Under the pieces are notes generated by a model. It was not told the DNA's origin. It made no database searches and was given only the letters and a program-made list of their open reading frames with translations. The translations under genes and the position numbers were made by a program. Positions 9,626-20,240 of a stretch of DNA of 64,000 nt are shown here, piece by piece. Position 1 is the first letter of the stretch, and each line of letters starts with the position of its first letter. The stretch covers positions 1 through 64,000 of the forward strand of contig CACRSC010000118.1 in assembly GCA_902651635.1 (NCBI GenBank). The letters are read 5' to 3'. The DNA is from Mastigamoeba balamuthi (Eukaryota; Evosea; Mastigamoebida; Mastigamoebidae).

Positions 9626-9956
9626 CGGGAGGCGCGGAGGGCACGCAACGCCACGCCAACGCCGGCGGCTCCGCTGAGACCCCGGCGGCGCAGTTTCTCG
9701 GGATGATTTGGCCCCGCGGATTGTATCGCGAATATCTCGCGGAGAATCCCCGGCGTTGTATGGAATACGGTGGCGGACATTATTTCTCCCTTGGACACCA
9801 CTTCTCGTTGGCAGGCCCTGCGGCAAGGGAGCATTCAGGGAGGTGCTTTCACGACCTGTGGAGTTCTTGTGTCACACGTGTCGCAGAGGGACCGTAGGTA
9901 CGGTAGATATTTCTCCTGTATCACTTGATTTCAAATCTGTTCAGTTCATTTCATCC

Positions 9957-10913
9957 ATGGGAAATAAGTGCAGCGCGAGGCCCGCCATCCACGAGAGGGC
10001 ACCAGGCGACGAGGTGGTGCTTGTTGTGCTGTTCTCGCAGGCCAGGATCTTCGACTTCCCGACCATCTGGCGCCTCAGGCTTGTCTGCCGCTCTTGGCGC
10101 AATGCCATCGAGTCGACGGGCGTCCTCTCTTCGCACGTGGCCCAGAGGGACCACATCGCGAAGCTGCAGGGCGTGGCTGTGTCCAGGGAGGGCCTCAGGG
10201 ACCTCCTCCTCGTCGACCACATCGTCGATGTTGTCCAAATGTTCGAGACCGAGAACTTCTGCACGTCGAGCATCCGCCAGTCTGTGTGGGTCAGCAAGCA
10301 GCTCGGCTCACTGCACGGGCTCTCCATCTGTGCTGCCAACGCCGCGTGCTCGCTGCTCGGCTCTGTTTGCGTCGTCGATAAGCCTGGCAAGTATCTCATC
10401 CACGATGCAAAGCCGATCGGTGTTGCTGGAGCTGCTCTTGCTGTCGCCAGTGCGGCAGCAGAGCTCGCATCGCAGTCCGTGCGGTTCGATGCGAGCAGGA
10501 AGCTGCACATTGCCATTGCCGACCTCTTCGACTGTGGCTCGGGGTGCTTCGAGTGCATGTGCGATGGTGGCTGCTTCCTCATCGTGCCACCGGGGACGTC
10601 CGGCAGTGATGCCTGCAGAGCTCTGGCGCGGGCCATTCGGGTGTTCACGAGGGTCTGCGCCATCGCAGATGAGCAGAGGAGGTGGGGCGAGAGGCTGGTG
10701 ACCGCAGTGACTGGAGCCATCCCCAGCAGGTATATGTACCCCTCGCCGCGCGAAGACCACCTGTGGGTCGGGATGCTGCTCTTCCCCGAGCACACGCGCC
10801 AGCTGTCTGGCATGCATGTCGATGGCAACGGGGCCAAGCACGGCGTTGACCCCAAGAAGGGCAGCGTGATGGTTCCCTGGAACTACTTCGACAAATACCT
10901 CAGCAAGTTCTGA
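9957..10913 (+). CDS. F-box-like protein, local family copy 5 (inverted)
   Basis: An intact 318-aa single-exon gene from the ATG at 9957 (MGNKCSARPAIHE). The F-box-like motif VVLFSQARIFDFPTIW and LRLVCRSWRNAIES is the best match to the F-box consensus in the family. The middle blocks are conserved, and residues about 190-215 have a Cys-rich variant (FDCGSGCFECMCDGGC) in place of the acidic segment of other copies, possibly a metal or disulfide site. The tail has HLWVGMLLFPEHTRQLSG and VPWNYFDKYL. It is the only copy on the plus strand and is the parent, or sister, of the deleted pseudogene at 3024-3630. The 5' flank also shares CACTTGATTTCAAAT with that pseudogene. Confidence 0.85.
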   Translation: MGNKCSARPAIHERAPGDEVVLVVLFSQARIFDFPTIWRLRLVCRSWRNAIESTGVLSSHVAQRDHIAKLQGVAVSREGLRDLLLVDHIVDVVQMFETENFCTSSIRQSVWVSKQLGSLHGLSICAANAACSLLGSVCVVDKPGKYLIHDAKPIGVAGAALAVASAAAELASQSVRFDASRKLHIAIADLFDCGSGCFECMCDGGCFLIVPPGTSGSDACRALARAIRVFTRVCAIADEQRRWGERLVTAVTGAIPSRYMYPSPREDHLWVGMLLFPEHTRQLSGMHVDGNGAKHGVDPKKGSVMVPWNYFDKYLSKF

Positions 10914-11090
10914 GCGATGTTGGTTGGCCGATTGTGGAAGGTGCGCATTACGATGTTCGTGAAGAGTGTCTCTCGAAGTACGAAGGGAAAACATGACGAT
11001 GCTGCAGAAGGATGGAACTAATCCTAAAAATGACATTGTTGGTTGGACGTGTGTGTTGTGCGTGTACTGACTGTCCGTGCGAGTGCCCCT

Positions 11091-13539
11091 CTACTTGCGG
11101 TTGCCCTTGTTGAAGAAGCGCAGGAAGACGTAGAAGAGGAGCGAGTAGAAGGCGGCCATGGCGCAGAGAATGCCGAACCACGCCCACATGTGCACGTTCT
11201 CGTACTTGAACTCGGCGAGCACGTTGCGCCCGGGGATGACGCACGCGTCGTCGCTGCTCGCGGGGTACATGCAGAAGCACCCGCCCGCCGCCGTGCGCGC
11301 GCAGGCGAAGGACGAGTGCGCAAACTCGTTGGCCATGAAGCCCTCGAAGGCGTACTTGTGGAAGACGAGGTAGTGCATCCAGATCCACCAGCCCGGGATG
11401 TTGTCGGCGCGCAGGAAGAAGCCGCAGACGAGCATGAACATGCCGAAGAGCCCCGCGCCGACGGCGATGCCGACGATGAAGTTGGGCACGATGGCCGAGA
11501 TGGCCGTGACGATGCCCTCGCTGTTGACGAGGGCCGCCGTGAGGACCAGCAGGAAGTAGAAGAACGACTCGGCGCTCTCGTGCAGGTTCATCGTGAAGTA
11601 CGAGACGACGCTGAACGCCAGCGCTATGCAGAACACGAACGGGATGCCCACGACGATGCGTGCTAGCGCGTAGGGTCCGACGGTGTAGTACGAGTTGCGC
11701 CGCTCGTGCGCGAACACCGCGCGGTCCTGCAGGAACGCGGGCAGCGCGGCGATGGCCATGAAGCAGAGGAACGCGACCGAGAAGAAGAGCACCGAGATGC
11801 GGTCCTGAATCGTGTCCTGCCCGTGGCCCATGCGCAGGTAGAGCGTGCCCATCATGACGGCCATGATCGAGTACATGACCATGCGCGCCCAGAAGACGCC
11901 GATGTCGCGCAGCGTGCAGATGAACGTCCGGTGAACGAGGCAGGCGAACTGCCACAGGAACCCGCGCTGGCCGCTCCGGCCGCCCTCGGACTCGGCGCCG
12001 CCCCCGCTGGCGCTCTCGCGCGCGACGGCCTCGTCGACGGCCCTGCTGTGGTCCGACGCGGCCCACGCGTGCACGAGCTTCTGGACCAGCTCGTCCTGCT
12101 TGCCCGCGGGCCGCGAGGCGTCGGCGTCGTCAAAGTCGGTGTTGACGACGTCGAGGTAGATCTCCGCGGGGTTGCAGAGCTCGGGGAACTCGACGCCGCC
12201 CTTGCGGAAGAAGTCGACGGCGCTGTGCGTGGGGCCGAAGTAGACCTGGCGGCCGCGCGAGAGCAGCGCCATCTTGTCGAAGAGCCCGAGGACCTGCGCG
12301 CTGGGCTGGTGGATGACCGCTACGACCACGCGGGGCCCGTTGCGCGCGAGGTCCGAGAGCAGCCGCGCAATGGCGCGCGCGCCCGAGGCGTCGAGGCCGC
12401 TCGTGGGCTCGTCGAGCAGCAGCACCGAGGGGCGCGTGATGAGCTCCATGCCGATGCTCGTGCGCCTGCGCTCGCCGCCCGAGACCCCGCGGAAGATCGC
12501 GTTGCCGACCTTCGTGTCGGCGCACTTGCGCAGCCCGAGCTCCGCGATGACGTCCTCGACGAGCTTCTCGCGCTGCTCGGCGCTGACGTCCGACGGCAGC
12601 CGCAGCATCGCCGAGTAGCGCAGGTTCTCGCGGACCGTCAGGACCCCGCAGAGGCGGTCCTCCTGCGCCACGTACGCGATGTGCCGCTTGGCCGCCCCCT
12701 TGCCCGCCGCGGCGCCGCCCAGCAGCACCTGGCCCTCGGCGCTGGCCACGCGCATGGCCAGGCAGTCGAGCAGCGTCGTCTTGCCGCTGCCCGAGGGCCC
12801 CATGACCGCCAGGCACTCGCCCGCGCGGACAAAGCCCCGCGCGTTGTCGAGCAGGACGCGCTTCTCACCCGTGTCGACGCTGCGCAGGCCCATCAGGGCG
12901 CGGCGCATCACGGGCGCCTTGACGCAGAGGTCCTTCCACGCCAGCGAGACGCCGCTGCTCGCCCCCAGCCCCTTCTCGAGGTCCGCGTTGATGTCCTTGC
13001 ACATCTGCGGTGGGCAGCGGAGGGGTCCGCGGTGAGGACACGGAAGGAGCCCGGAGCACCGCAGTGCCCGTGCTGGCGCACCGATGACGCGCTGGCCTCC
13101 TGCTGGCCGCGCGGCGGAAGCGCGGGTGCTGCGTGGGCCTGCAGCTTCATCTGCAGAGCGTGTGGCAGGTGAGGCAGGGCAGAGCGGCGGGTCTGCAGCA
13201 ATCGCGCACTCTCCAGTGGAAGATCTCCTGGGCGGTGGCGTTCCTGCTGGAGGACGCCGCCTGCTTCTTCTCGTCGGCCGAGAGCTGCGGGGGAGAGAGA
13301 TGCACAGGGCACAGGGGGCAGCGGAGCAGCTGTGAGAACAAACGCGAGGGCCCGTCTGCACGCGGGGGCTTCGGGCAGCGCACTGTCTTGATGAAGTGCG
13401 AGAGGTCCTCCTGGGCGACGTTGAGGCCCAGCGTGCGGAGCTCCTGGGCGCCGCGCTCGGGCCCCCCGCTGCTGAGGACCGTCCGCGCCACAAAGTGCCC
13501 GAACTCGGCGTCGTGCTCGACCAGCTCCGCGAATATCAT
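11091..13539 (-). CDS. ABCG (White/WBC) half transporter
   Basis: Three exons, 13384-13539, 13210-13284 and 11091-13004, join in phase 0 to give 714 aa. The nucleotide-binding domain comes first: Walker A GPSGSGKT at about 146-153, signature VSGGERRR at about 251-258, Walker B VLLLDEP at about 271-277, then an H-loop in VIHQPS. The membrane domain follows with about six hydrophobic segments (for example VMYSIMAVMMGTLYL, ALPAFLQDRAVFAHERR as the re-entry loop region, GLFGMFMLVCGFFL) and ends in FFNKGNRK. This NBD-first order is diagnostic of the ABCG subfamily, which works as dimers to export sterols, lipids or xenobiotics. The first 77 residues (MIFAELVEHD... and LSADEKKQAASSS...) are an extra N-terminal part outside the usual family body. 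The first intron (99 bases) is open and in frame, so retention would insert 33 residues. Substrate unknown. Confidence 0.9.
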
Positions 13540-14130
13540 GTGTGTTGTGGGTGCGGTGGTTGCTGTTGTTGGTGGGCTGGGGCGTCCGTGGCGGTTACAG
13601 TGCCCTGTGTGATCAGATGGCGGTCTTGCCTTTAATAAAATGAACTTATCAGGAGTGCGTTTTTCGATGACGTGTGTGCCCTCTGCGGGGGACTGTGGGG
13701 GGTAAACCGGTTTGTGAACCCCAACCGAACATGCGTGGCACGCATAGTGCTGGCCCGTGATGCCAGAGAGGCGTGGCAGTGCAGTGGCGACAGCCGCGTG
13801 TGCCGATGGGGCGCCTGTGGCTGTGACGGGCAGCCACGAACACAAGGGAGCACAGACCCCGTTGCTCGCATGAACCCCCCTGCACCTTTTATAGAAGTGG
13901 ACTGGGGTGTCGTTCCCAGAACATTCCTGAGATGGGGTGATGTGGGGGGTTTTTCCCTGCGGGCAAAAATAATCGCTGACCTCAGTGTAACTTAAGTTCG
14001 CATCTGAAAAAAGCGAGTAATTTGTGACAGGCCCACAGAGATGATCTCCTGGCAGGTCCGCATCTGTCGAGGGTCGGCTCCGCGTTCGACCACAACCGAG
14101 AGTGCAGGTAGATAGTTCCGGCAGTCGAAT
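13540..14130. other. Intergenic, likely ABCG promoter
   Basis: About 590 bases upstream of the ABCG gene. Small open frames on both strands have no recognisable content. Composition falls from GC-rich to mixed towards 14100. Confidence 0.4.
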
Positions 14131-14497
14131 ATCTAGATACATGAGATAATTATGAGCAAAGATATTATCTTCTCGAGGAAAATGGTGATGTACGGCGCGG
14201 CTCTGGCCGTGTTTACAGCGTACGCCGTGCTGGTCCCCGCGTTCGCCGCCGCGTTTCCAGCGTACGCCCGCTGCATCGTGGCCGACTGCCGCGCGCTGCG
14301 CCAGGCGCACGCGCTGCTGATGCTCAGCCTCGGCGCCGCGTTCGCCCCGCAGCCGCTGCTCGTCGCCCAGCCCGCCACCGCCGCCCTCCTCGTCCTCCAG
14401 ACCTTCTTCGCCTGCCTCTTCGTCATCATGACCAACAACCTCGTTGCGCCCACGCATCCCCGAACAACTTCCGCAAATCTAGATATCATGCGATATT
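14131..14497. repeat. Imperfect direct repeats flanking a small ORF
   Basis: The sequence ATCTAGATACATGAGATAAT at 14131-14150 recurs as ATCTAGATATCATGCGATAT at 14477-14496 in the same orientation. The pair brackets almost exactly the small hydrophobic ORF that starts at 14152. Confidence 0.6.
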
Positions 14498-14535
14498 TTC
14501 CGTTACTTCCAAGAGAAATCAGAAAAATCAATTGA
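14152..14535 (+). CDS. Possible small multi-pass membrane protein
   Basis: A 127-aa frame with a GC-rich core between AT-rich ends. It has three or four hydrophobic stretches (GAALAVFTAYAVLVPAFAAAF, LLMLSLGAAFA, AALLVLQTFFACLFVIMT) and few charges, as expected for a small membrane protein. The codon pattern of the core resembles the GC-rich genes nearby. I do not recognise a family. It could instead be a chance open frame in a captured GC-rich fragment, because the first and last residues come from the flanking direct repeats. Confidence 0.35.
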   Translation: MSKDIIFSRKMVMYGAALAVFTAYAVLVPAFAAAFPAYARCIVADCRALRQAHALLMLSLGAAFAPQPLLVAQPATAALLVLQTFFACLFVIMTNNLVAPTHPRTTSANLDIMRYFPLLPREIRKIN

Positions 14536-15986
14536 AAAATCTGGCGCGTACAGGCGGACCGGGACATCGACGCTGTGAGCAACCCCACGCGGCCGCTGGT
14601 GTCGGGCAAGGTGCCCGTGGGCGTGTACCGAGCCGCCGCGNCCCGATGCTATCCGGTTGCTCGACCCCCTCGTGTGGGTCTCGTGGAACTGAGTCCTCAG
14701 ATTTTCCCCTCTCGCCTTCCCCCCCCCCCCCCCGTCGAATTGCGTCATCACAATAGAATCTGTTTTTTTTGACGGCATCTGATGGGCTGGGTGGGCCACC
14801 TGCTCGGGAAGGGGAAGACTTTCCGGCGGCGAGTGTGACGCGGAGGAGGCGGTCTGGCGGGAATCCCACGCTGCCCGTCGAAGAACGGTCAGACCCATAA
14901 ATTCAGTTCGTTCGCCTTTATTCGTGTGCTGATGAATTCCGGGACATCGTGCTTTTTTTGGAGAACAATGAAGATACAAACCTTGACGCTCCGAAAGGCG
15001 TCACACATCCGATCTTAGTGATGAAATGGTTCATATGAGTTCTCTGGTTTTATCTTCCGTTTGCCCTGAGCAATGTATGGCTGCCAGTAGCACATGCCAC
15101 ACACAAAATTGGAATGTTGAGCTTGCAACACTTTATATGTGCTGATTCTATTTGCATACAGGGAACCTGAGGTCCAACTGTGAGGATTCTAGATGTTCAA
15201 GAATCAGAGTCATTTGTCCTCTCTCTCTTTTAATGATGGAGTGAACTGTTCCAGTATGACTCCAGTGCACTTTTCTTCCCAGTTAGAGAACAAAGTGCAC
15301 TAAGTCTTTTCCCCTTATTCCCTGCCAAGAGTTTATGAATTTGGCACATACTGCACATTATATAGAAAATAAAGAAATCATATACTGTGACCAGGCAAGG
15401 TTCAAAGAAAGTCATGACCTGGTTCTTTAAGAAGAGAAGAGAAAAGGTCTCTTCTCTACGAGCACAGTGAACCAGCTCAGATACCCCATCTACCAAGCAT
15501 TGTGCTGTATCTGCAGTACCAATTTGTTCCTCTTCCTTCCTCATTTTCATCCTTTTCCCTTATGATGCCTCATTGATAGCCCCAGGTTACAGAAGATGAC
15601 CAGTCACCTCAGAAGAATGAGAAAAAAGCACCACAAGAAGCACCATAAGAAGTGACAGGGCCATGATGACATTCACTGGAACAATGTGAATATAATGCTA
15701 TTCAAGAACGTGCACTCACCAAAGCAGAAGGGTTACATCTATCTGATACTGTAACTGTACCGGCCCATATGGAAGAAGAGTATCACACAGAGCCAGAACA
15801 GAAAGATATAAATGGATTACATTATGCATATACATGAAGCTCAATTTATCAGGCAAGTCGAATGTATGAAGCTGCTTCTCAGCCTAAGAATTTAGTCACT
15901 CTCAATTCTTCACAGAAAATCACACAGATGTTGGATTGTTCCAGATGTATTTTCATTAAGTGATTAAGAGATTCAGAGATTGGTCT

Positions 15987-16109
15987 ATGCAGGAGAGCAA
16001 AATATACTATAAAGCCAGATTGCTAAGAAGCAGAAAAAAAGAACAAATTGTTACTGGGATCTCATGGCCCGAATGCAGTTCCGATCTCAATTCAATTGAA
16101 ACTGTTTAA
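15987..16109 (+). mobile_element. Tc1/mariner-type transposase remnant (DNA transposon)
   Basis: The frame starting at 15987 encodes MQESKIYYKARLLRS and then ISWPECSSDLNSIETV before a stop at 16107. This matches the conserved catalytic stretch of Tc1-like transposases, M/QDNAP.HKA.......W...SPDLNPIE. The catalytic aspartate of the first block has changed (QES for QDN) and the DLNPIE block is mutated to DLNSIE. Sequence on both sides is too decayed for me to place the ends or terminal repeats. It is a dead Tc1-like copy. Confidence 0.65.
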
Positions 16110-16807
16110 GGATTCATATTTCGATATGATATCCTAGAAATAGAATAAACTGAAACACATTATTTGCTCATTCTTAACAATGAGTAGATTCTGTTCCTTA
16201 TTGTATGCAGTTATTAGAAAAGAGTATTGAAAACTTTATCATATACTAGGGATCAGAATTCTCAGAACTCTCCGAAACTGTAAAGTGAGAATTACAGTTC
16301 TCCAACGAAAAAATGACCAGGGAACTGTATTTTACATTTCTGTAGTGTAAGTATAAGCAGTTGACTGCAAAATGTGAGAGAAGTACTATAGAATTAGGTA
16401 TCACTCTTAACTTTTTGTAGACCCCCCGAGGGGGTCAGGTCAGGGTCGAGCTGATGCCTTTGGAAGCTATTTTTATGCCAGTGTGAGAAATCTGCCCACT
16501 ACTTTGTTTAAACCAAAGAAGCAGAGACAGGGGCTGGCTGAGGCAAACTGGTGTGGCTGTCACATCTGATACCCTGACCAGTCTCCTCCGGTGATCAATA
16601 CATTCTATTCTATTCCTATATCTTCACTGTGTTTTCATTATATCATAACTCTTTTCCATAACTCCACTCTTGTCCTCTTCCTTCCTTTCTCCTTTCCCTC
16701 TTCCTTCCCCTTACAGTATATCACATCTGTATTATACACTGTCTGCACTCTTTCCCCTTCCTAGCCTCCACACTCGCATCTCTACCTCCTGCCTCTGCCT
16801 TCTTACC

Positions 16808-16860
16808 CTTACCCTTCCCTTCCCTTCCCTTCCCTTCCCCTTCCATTTCCCTTTCCTTTT
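16808..16860. repeat. (TTCCC)n pyrimidine tract
   Basis: A run of CCCTT/TTCCC units with minor variation, all pyrimidine on the plus strand, within a longer C/T-rich region from about 16660. Confidence 0.8.
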
Positions 16861-17244
16861 CGAGCCAGGCTCAAGAGTTTACGGCACGTAACCCTTTCCT
16901 TTCTCCTACCCCCAACATACAGATAATTCTCCATTATGCAGAAAAGAAGTTGCTATGTTGCAAGCCCTCTGAATATCACTTTATACTGATCAGATACTTG
17001 CATTAGAGGGGATTGTACAGGAAAAGAAAAATATGTCTCATTTTGATCTCGGGAAATTTCTATAGATTCACATTGGGGATTCATCGATCTCTGTGACAGC
17101 TAAAATCAGCCCCTATCTTCCGTACAGTCTGCTGGTTGTGCACCAAGTGGCTGTGTGGCTGTCCCTGATGTATGAGCAGGTGTTTTTGCTTCTATTTTCA
17201 ATTGGATTTCAAGACCATGAGTGAGTTGGTGCATGTTCTCCCAC

Positions 17245-20022
17245 TCAGATGTGCTGGACAGTGAAGGTCTCCCAGTCCGCAGGCTCTGTGTTGTATGTCA
17301 CCAGCACGCGCGGGCTGTCGATGGTCTCGAGGAACTTGCCATTGGCGGCCCTGAACCTCCACTGGCTGCCGCCCCTCGGCAGAGGGAAGAACGTCTCCCA
17401 GTCGCCAGGCTTGTCTGCATTGCACGTGGCCTGGTGAGTGCTGGGGTTGACGCTCAGATACTTTCCATGGGCACTCCTGATAACCACAGCATCCGCCTTG
17501 TCTGTGCTCGGGATGATATTGAAGGCCTCCCAGGCCTTCACCATCGTACTGTTGACCTGGAGGGTGCCATCGTCCTGGGCGCTGACGTACGTGCCAAAGT
17601 ACGACCTGAGGCTGACGTGGCCCTGCACAACCAAAGACTCGAGGGCCGAGTAGGCGGGCAGGCCAGCGACCTGCCGGCGGGCAGAGTTGGAGACGGGGAT
17701 GCCCCACATGTCAAACAGCTGGCACAGGTTGTGGTTGATGCGCTTGGATGTGCGGATCAGCCACTGGTCCCTCTTGTCGTTGTCGACCCAGGGGCGCTGG
17801 TTCTCCGGGAGAGCGTCGTACTCGCGGAACAGGTCCATGAACGTGTCCCACCTGTGTGCCTCGTGAGCAACGATACAACCACGGGATGGACACACCCCCA
17901 GCGCTCTCCGATGCTGATGTAAAGTTGAAGCGCCATGAACGGATCTTTCTTCCACACGTTGAAGTCTGGATGCTTCTGGTACTCGACGCCTCTCAGCTGT
18001 GCTGACTTCAAATTATCGGCCTGCCAGTTCCAGTTGCCGGTCATCGTCCTCTCGCAGTAGAGACTCCACATGTTGTTGGTCACCTCCAAGGTGCCGTCGA
18101 ACGTCCACATCGCTGGTCGTGTGAGATAAGAATGTCTGAGGGTGTTGTGCAGATCATGTGCGCACGGGACTGCATGTTGTGGCCACATTCGTGGTACTGA
18201 CCCCAGTGCGACCACTGTGGAGTCGTCATCAGCGTCTCGTCCGCAGTATCGACCCACATCACGATCGGATACCCAGCGTGCATGTACCAGTCGTTGTTGG
18301 GCACATCTGCGACATAGCGCTGCTTGAAGGCCTCGGGGTCGGTTGTCCTGAAGTGGTAAATGCAGTCCATGACGCGCTGCCAGTAGTCTGCCACCATCGT
18401 CATGTTCTTCACCTTCTTCAGCGATGCTGTCGGCAGAGTGAAGACGACATCCTTGGTTTCGACCTCGCCCCATGGTGACGACGTCGAGCTGACATCTGAG
18501 TTCCACTGGGCAGCCGAGGTGATCCCAGAGCGATACACCGGTGCATCCGACAGCTTCCCGCTGAACTGCACCTCGATGGGCGACCCCTTGGCAGTGACGA
18601 CAATGTAGAGCAACCCTGCGAACCTGACCTTGACATTCGTCTCTGTGGTAGTCAAAGGAATGGTCTCAGCAACCTTCGGCCAACGAGTCCAGTCATAACC
18701 ACTGCGCACATCCGTTTGGCAACCGATCTGGAGCGAGACCTGTCCAACCTGATTGGCAGGGATCTTCACAGCGAGATCGCTTGCGGCAGAGACGAAAAGC
18801 GCAGTCGAGTACCAGCGAGTCCTGTCGCAGGGAACAGTGACATTGCGAGTCACCTGCGGGGCATCCGGGACATCACCAGGGAACGCTGCAGACTGTGCCG
18901 GCCAGTCGGCAGTCTGAATGCTAGCGGGAATGCTCAGCGCGAAATTCATGCAACCTCGCCTACGCTTGTCCCACGATGGTGTCGGGTTGGACGACGAAGT
19001 CACACCCCATTGGCTGAAAGGGCATGCTGCAGCGATCGCATTTGCGGCATGCTGGCGAAGAGACGACAGAACGGGGTCCTCGAGTCCGGTGGCGAAGCAC
19101 ATATTCAGAGACGCCTGCAGAGCTATTCGTGAGACGCGACAAAGTGAAAGGACCGCACGAGTTGGTTCACTACGATGTTCTGTGCTGCTGTAGACACCTC
19201 ATCCAAAAAGAGCCAATTCTTGATGGTCTCCAGCACATACCACACGTTGGTTGTGTTCTCGCTGAACGCATCGTTCTGCTGCACGGCGGCCCCGTTCCAT
19301 ACACTGGCTCTACCGTCGCCCATGGCGAGGCCGCAGGGGGCCAGGAGGAGGTTGGCGGGGTGCGTGGACAGGAGGCGGTTCCTGTAGAAGGTCCAGGTCC
19401 ACCCCGTCCCGCTGATCACCAGCGACCCGCCGTTCCTCACGAACGTGCGCACCGCCTCGATGTTCTGCGACGTGTGGGTCCCGTTGTCGTCGAGGTCCTC
19501 GGAGCGGACGAAGAGGATGTCGACGCCCGAGAGTGCGCTCTGCGTGAAGCCCCCCGATGTAGTGGACGTGCAGCCCGCGGCCGTGACTGCGTCCCTCTGG
19601 GCGGGGGTGTCGACGCCGTTGAGCGAGCAGACGAGAGAGGAGTTGCCCGTCTTCATCCACCCGATGCAGTTGGAGACGAGCCCGAAGTAGCTCTTCTCTG
19701 CGAATGTTCGGCAGTGAGAGGTTGGTCCACTTTTCGGCAAAGTGCCCACGAGCATACCCTTTGTGATGAAGTCGCTGTGGCTGAACAAGCACACCTTGCC
19801 CGTACCGTACGTTGCAGCGGCCGCGACCGACCTGTTGTAGTCGTCGCCAGCTATCGACACCGCGTTCGGGGCATAGAGGACCAGCGTGCCGGGCTCCCCG
19901 CTGACCTCGAAGTGGTCCGGCACCCCGGAGACGAGTCTCGCACGGGTGCTGAGGTCGAAGGCGCTGGCACACACTGCCGATGCACACAGCAGCAGGGGGA
20001 GGAGACAGTTTGAGTCGTGCAT
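17245..20022 (-). CDS. Secreted M60 (enhancin/TCAF-like) metallopeptidase with fascin-like tail, copy A
   Basis: Five exons (19758-20022, 19159-19697, 18166-19114, 17896-18112, 17245-17851) sum to 2577 bases, 858 aa, in frame at every junction; introns are 60, 44, 53 and 44 bases. Residues 1-20 (MHDSNCLLPLLLCASAVCAS) are a signal peptide. About 25-270 resemble the N-terminal glutamine-amidotransferase-like fold of TCAF proteins. The peptidase core contains HECGH at 576-580 and a third ligand Glu at 594 (TLEVTNN), fitting the M60 motif HExxH(8-28)E, preceded by the beta-sandwich region. The C-terminus (about 732-856, SLRSYFGTYVSAQ... SAHGKYLSVN ... AANGKFLE) is a beta-trefoil of the fascin/actin-crosslinking type. 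M60 enzymes cleave mucin-like glycoproteins, so a role in digesting or invading mucus or prey surfaces is inferred. The 44-base second intron contains an in-frame TAG that would truncate an unspliced product. Confidence 0.85.
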
Positions 20023-20240
20023 CTGATCAAGAGTTCTTCCAGGTTGGTGGGATTCTGTGGGGGTTTTCCGGTGTTGTACTTGCTAGTCAACAACAAAATG
20101 CTGACGGGGCGGTTGCAGTGCCCTCAGTTTATCCCCGGGCATGAGTGACGTAGTCGCTGCGGGCGAGAAAAGTATGATGTAATCGCTGCGGGCAGAAGAG
20201 TACCTTGAGATCTGAGGCGGTGCAGTGGCCGTTATTACTG
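20023..20240 (-). promoter_or_regulatory. Upstream region shared by both M60 genes
   Basis: Reading towards the M60 gene, this region has CACCGCCTC, ATCTCAAGGTACT, two copies of CCCGCAGCGAYTAC, a CACTCATGCCCG block and GGCACTGCAACCGCC. The same blocks in the same order precede the second M60 gene at 61859. Conservation of non-coding blocks beside otherwise diverging flanks suggests promoter elements, or at least that the duplication included the promoter. Confidence 0.55.

Larger units (their letters stand above)
14536..17244. other. AT-rich island without host genes
   Basis: After a short GC-rich stretch with one undetermined base (14641) and a 15-base C run (14719-14733), the sequence becomes markedly AT-rich from about 14940 to 17200, unlike the genes on either side. 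It contains a decayed Tc1-like transposase segment, a (TTCCC)n tract and a perfect 7-bp GC hairpin (16422-16438, GACCCCC/GGGGGTC). An open frame at 15230-15550 (minus) has no recognisable similarity. The island is best read as accumulated mobile-element debris. Confidence 0.6.

Noticed and set aside
11706-13172. A 488-codon plus-strand open frame
   Set aside because: It lies opposite the ABCG exon and has Arg/Ala/Val composition typical of antisense frames in GC-rich genes.
16422-16438. GC hairpin as a bacterial terminator
   Set aside because: The genome is eukaryotic with spliceosomal introns; there is no gene ending here and no T tract after it.
19082-19140. The TAG after VASHE as the true end of a short M60-less protein
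   Set aside because: A 44-nt intron with good borders removes it in both copies, and the next exon continues the M60 fold in frame.
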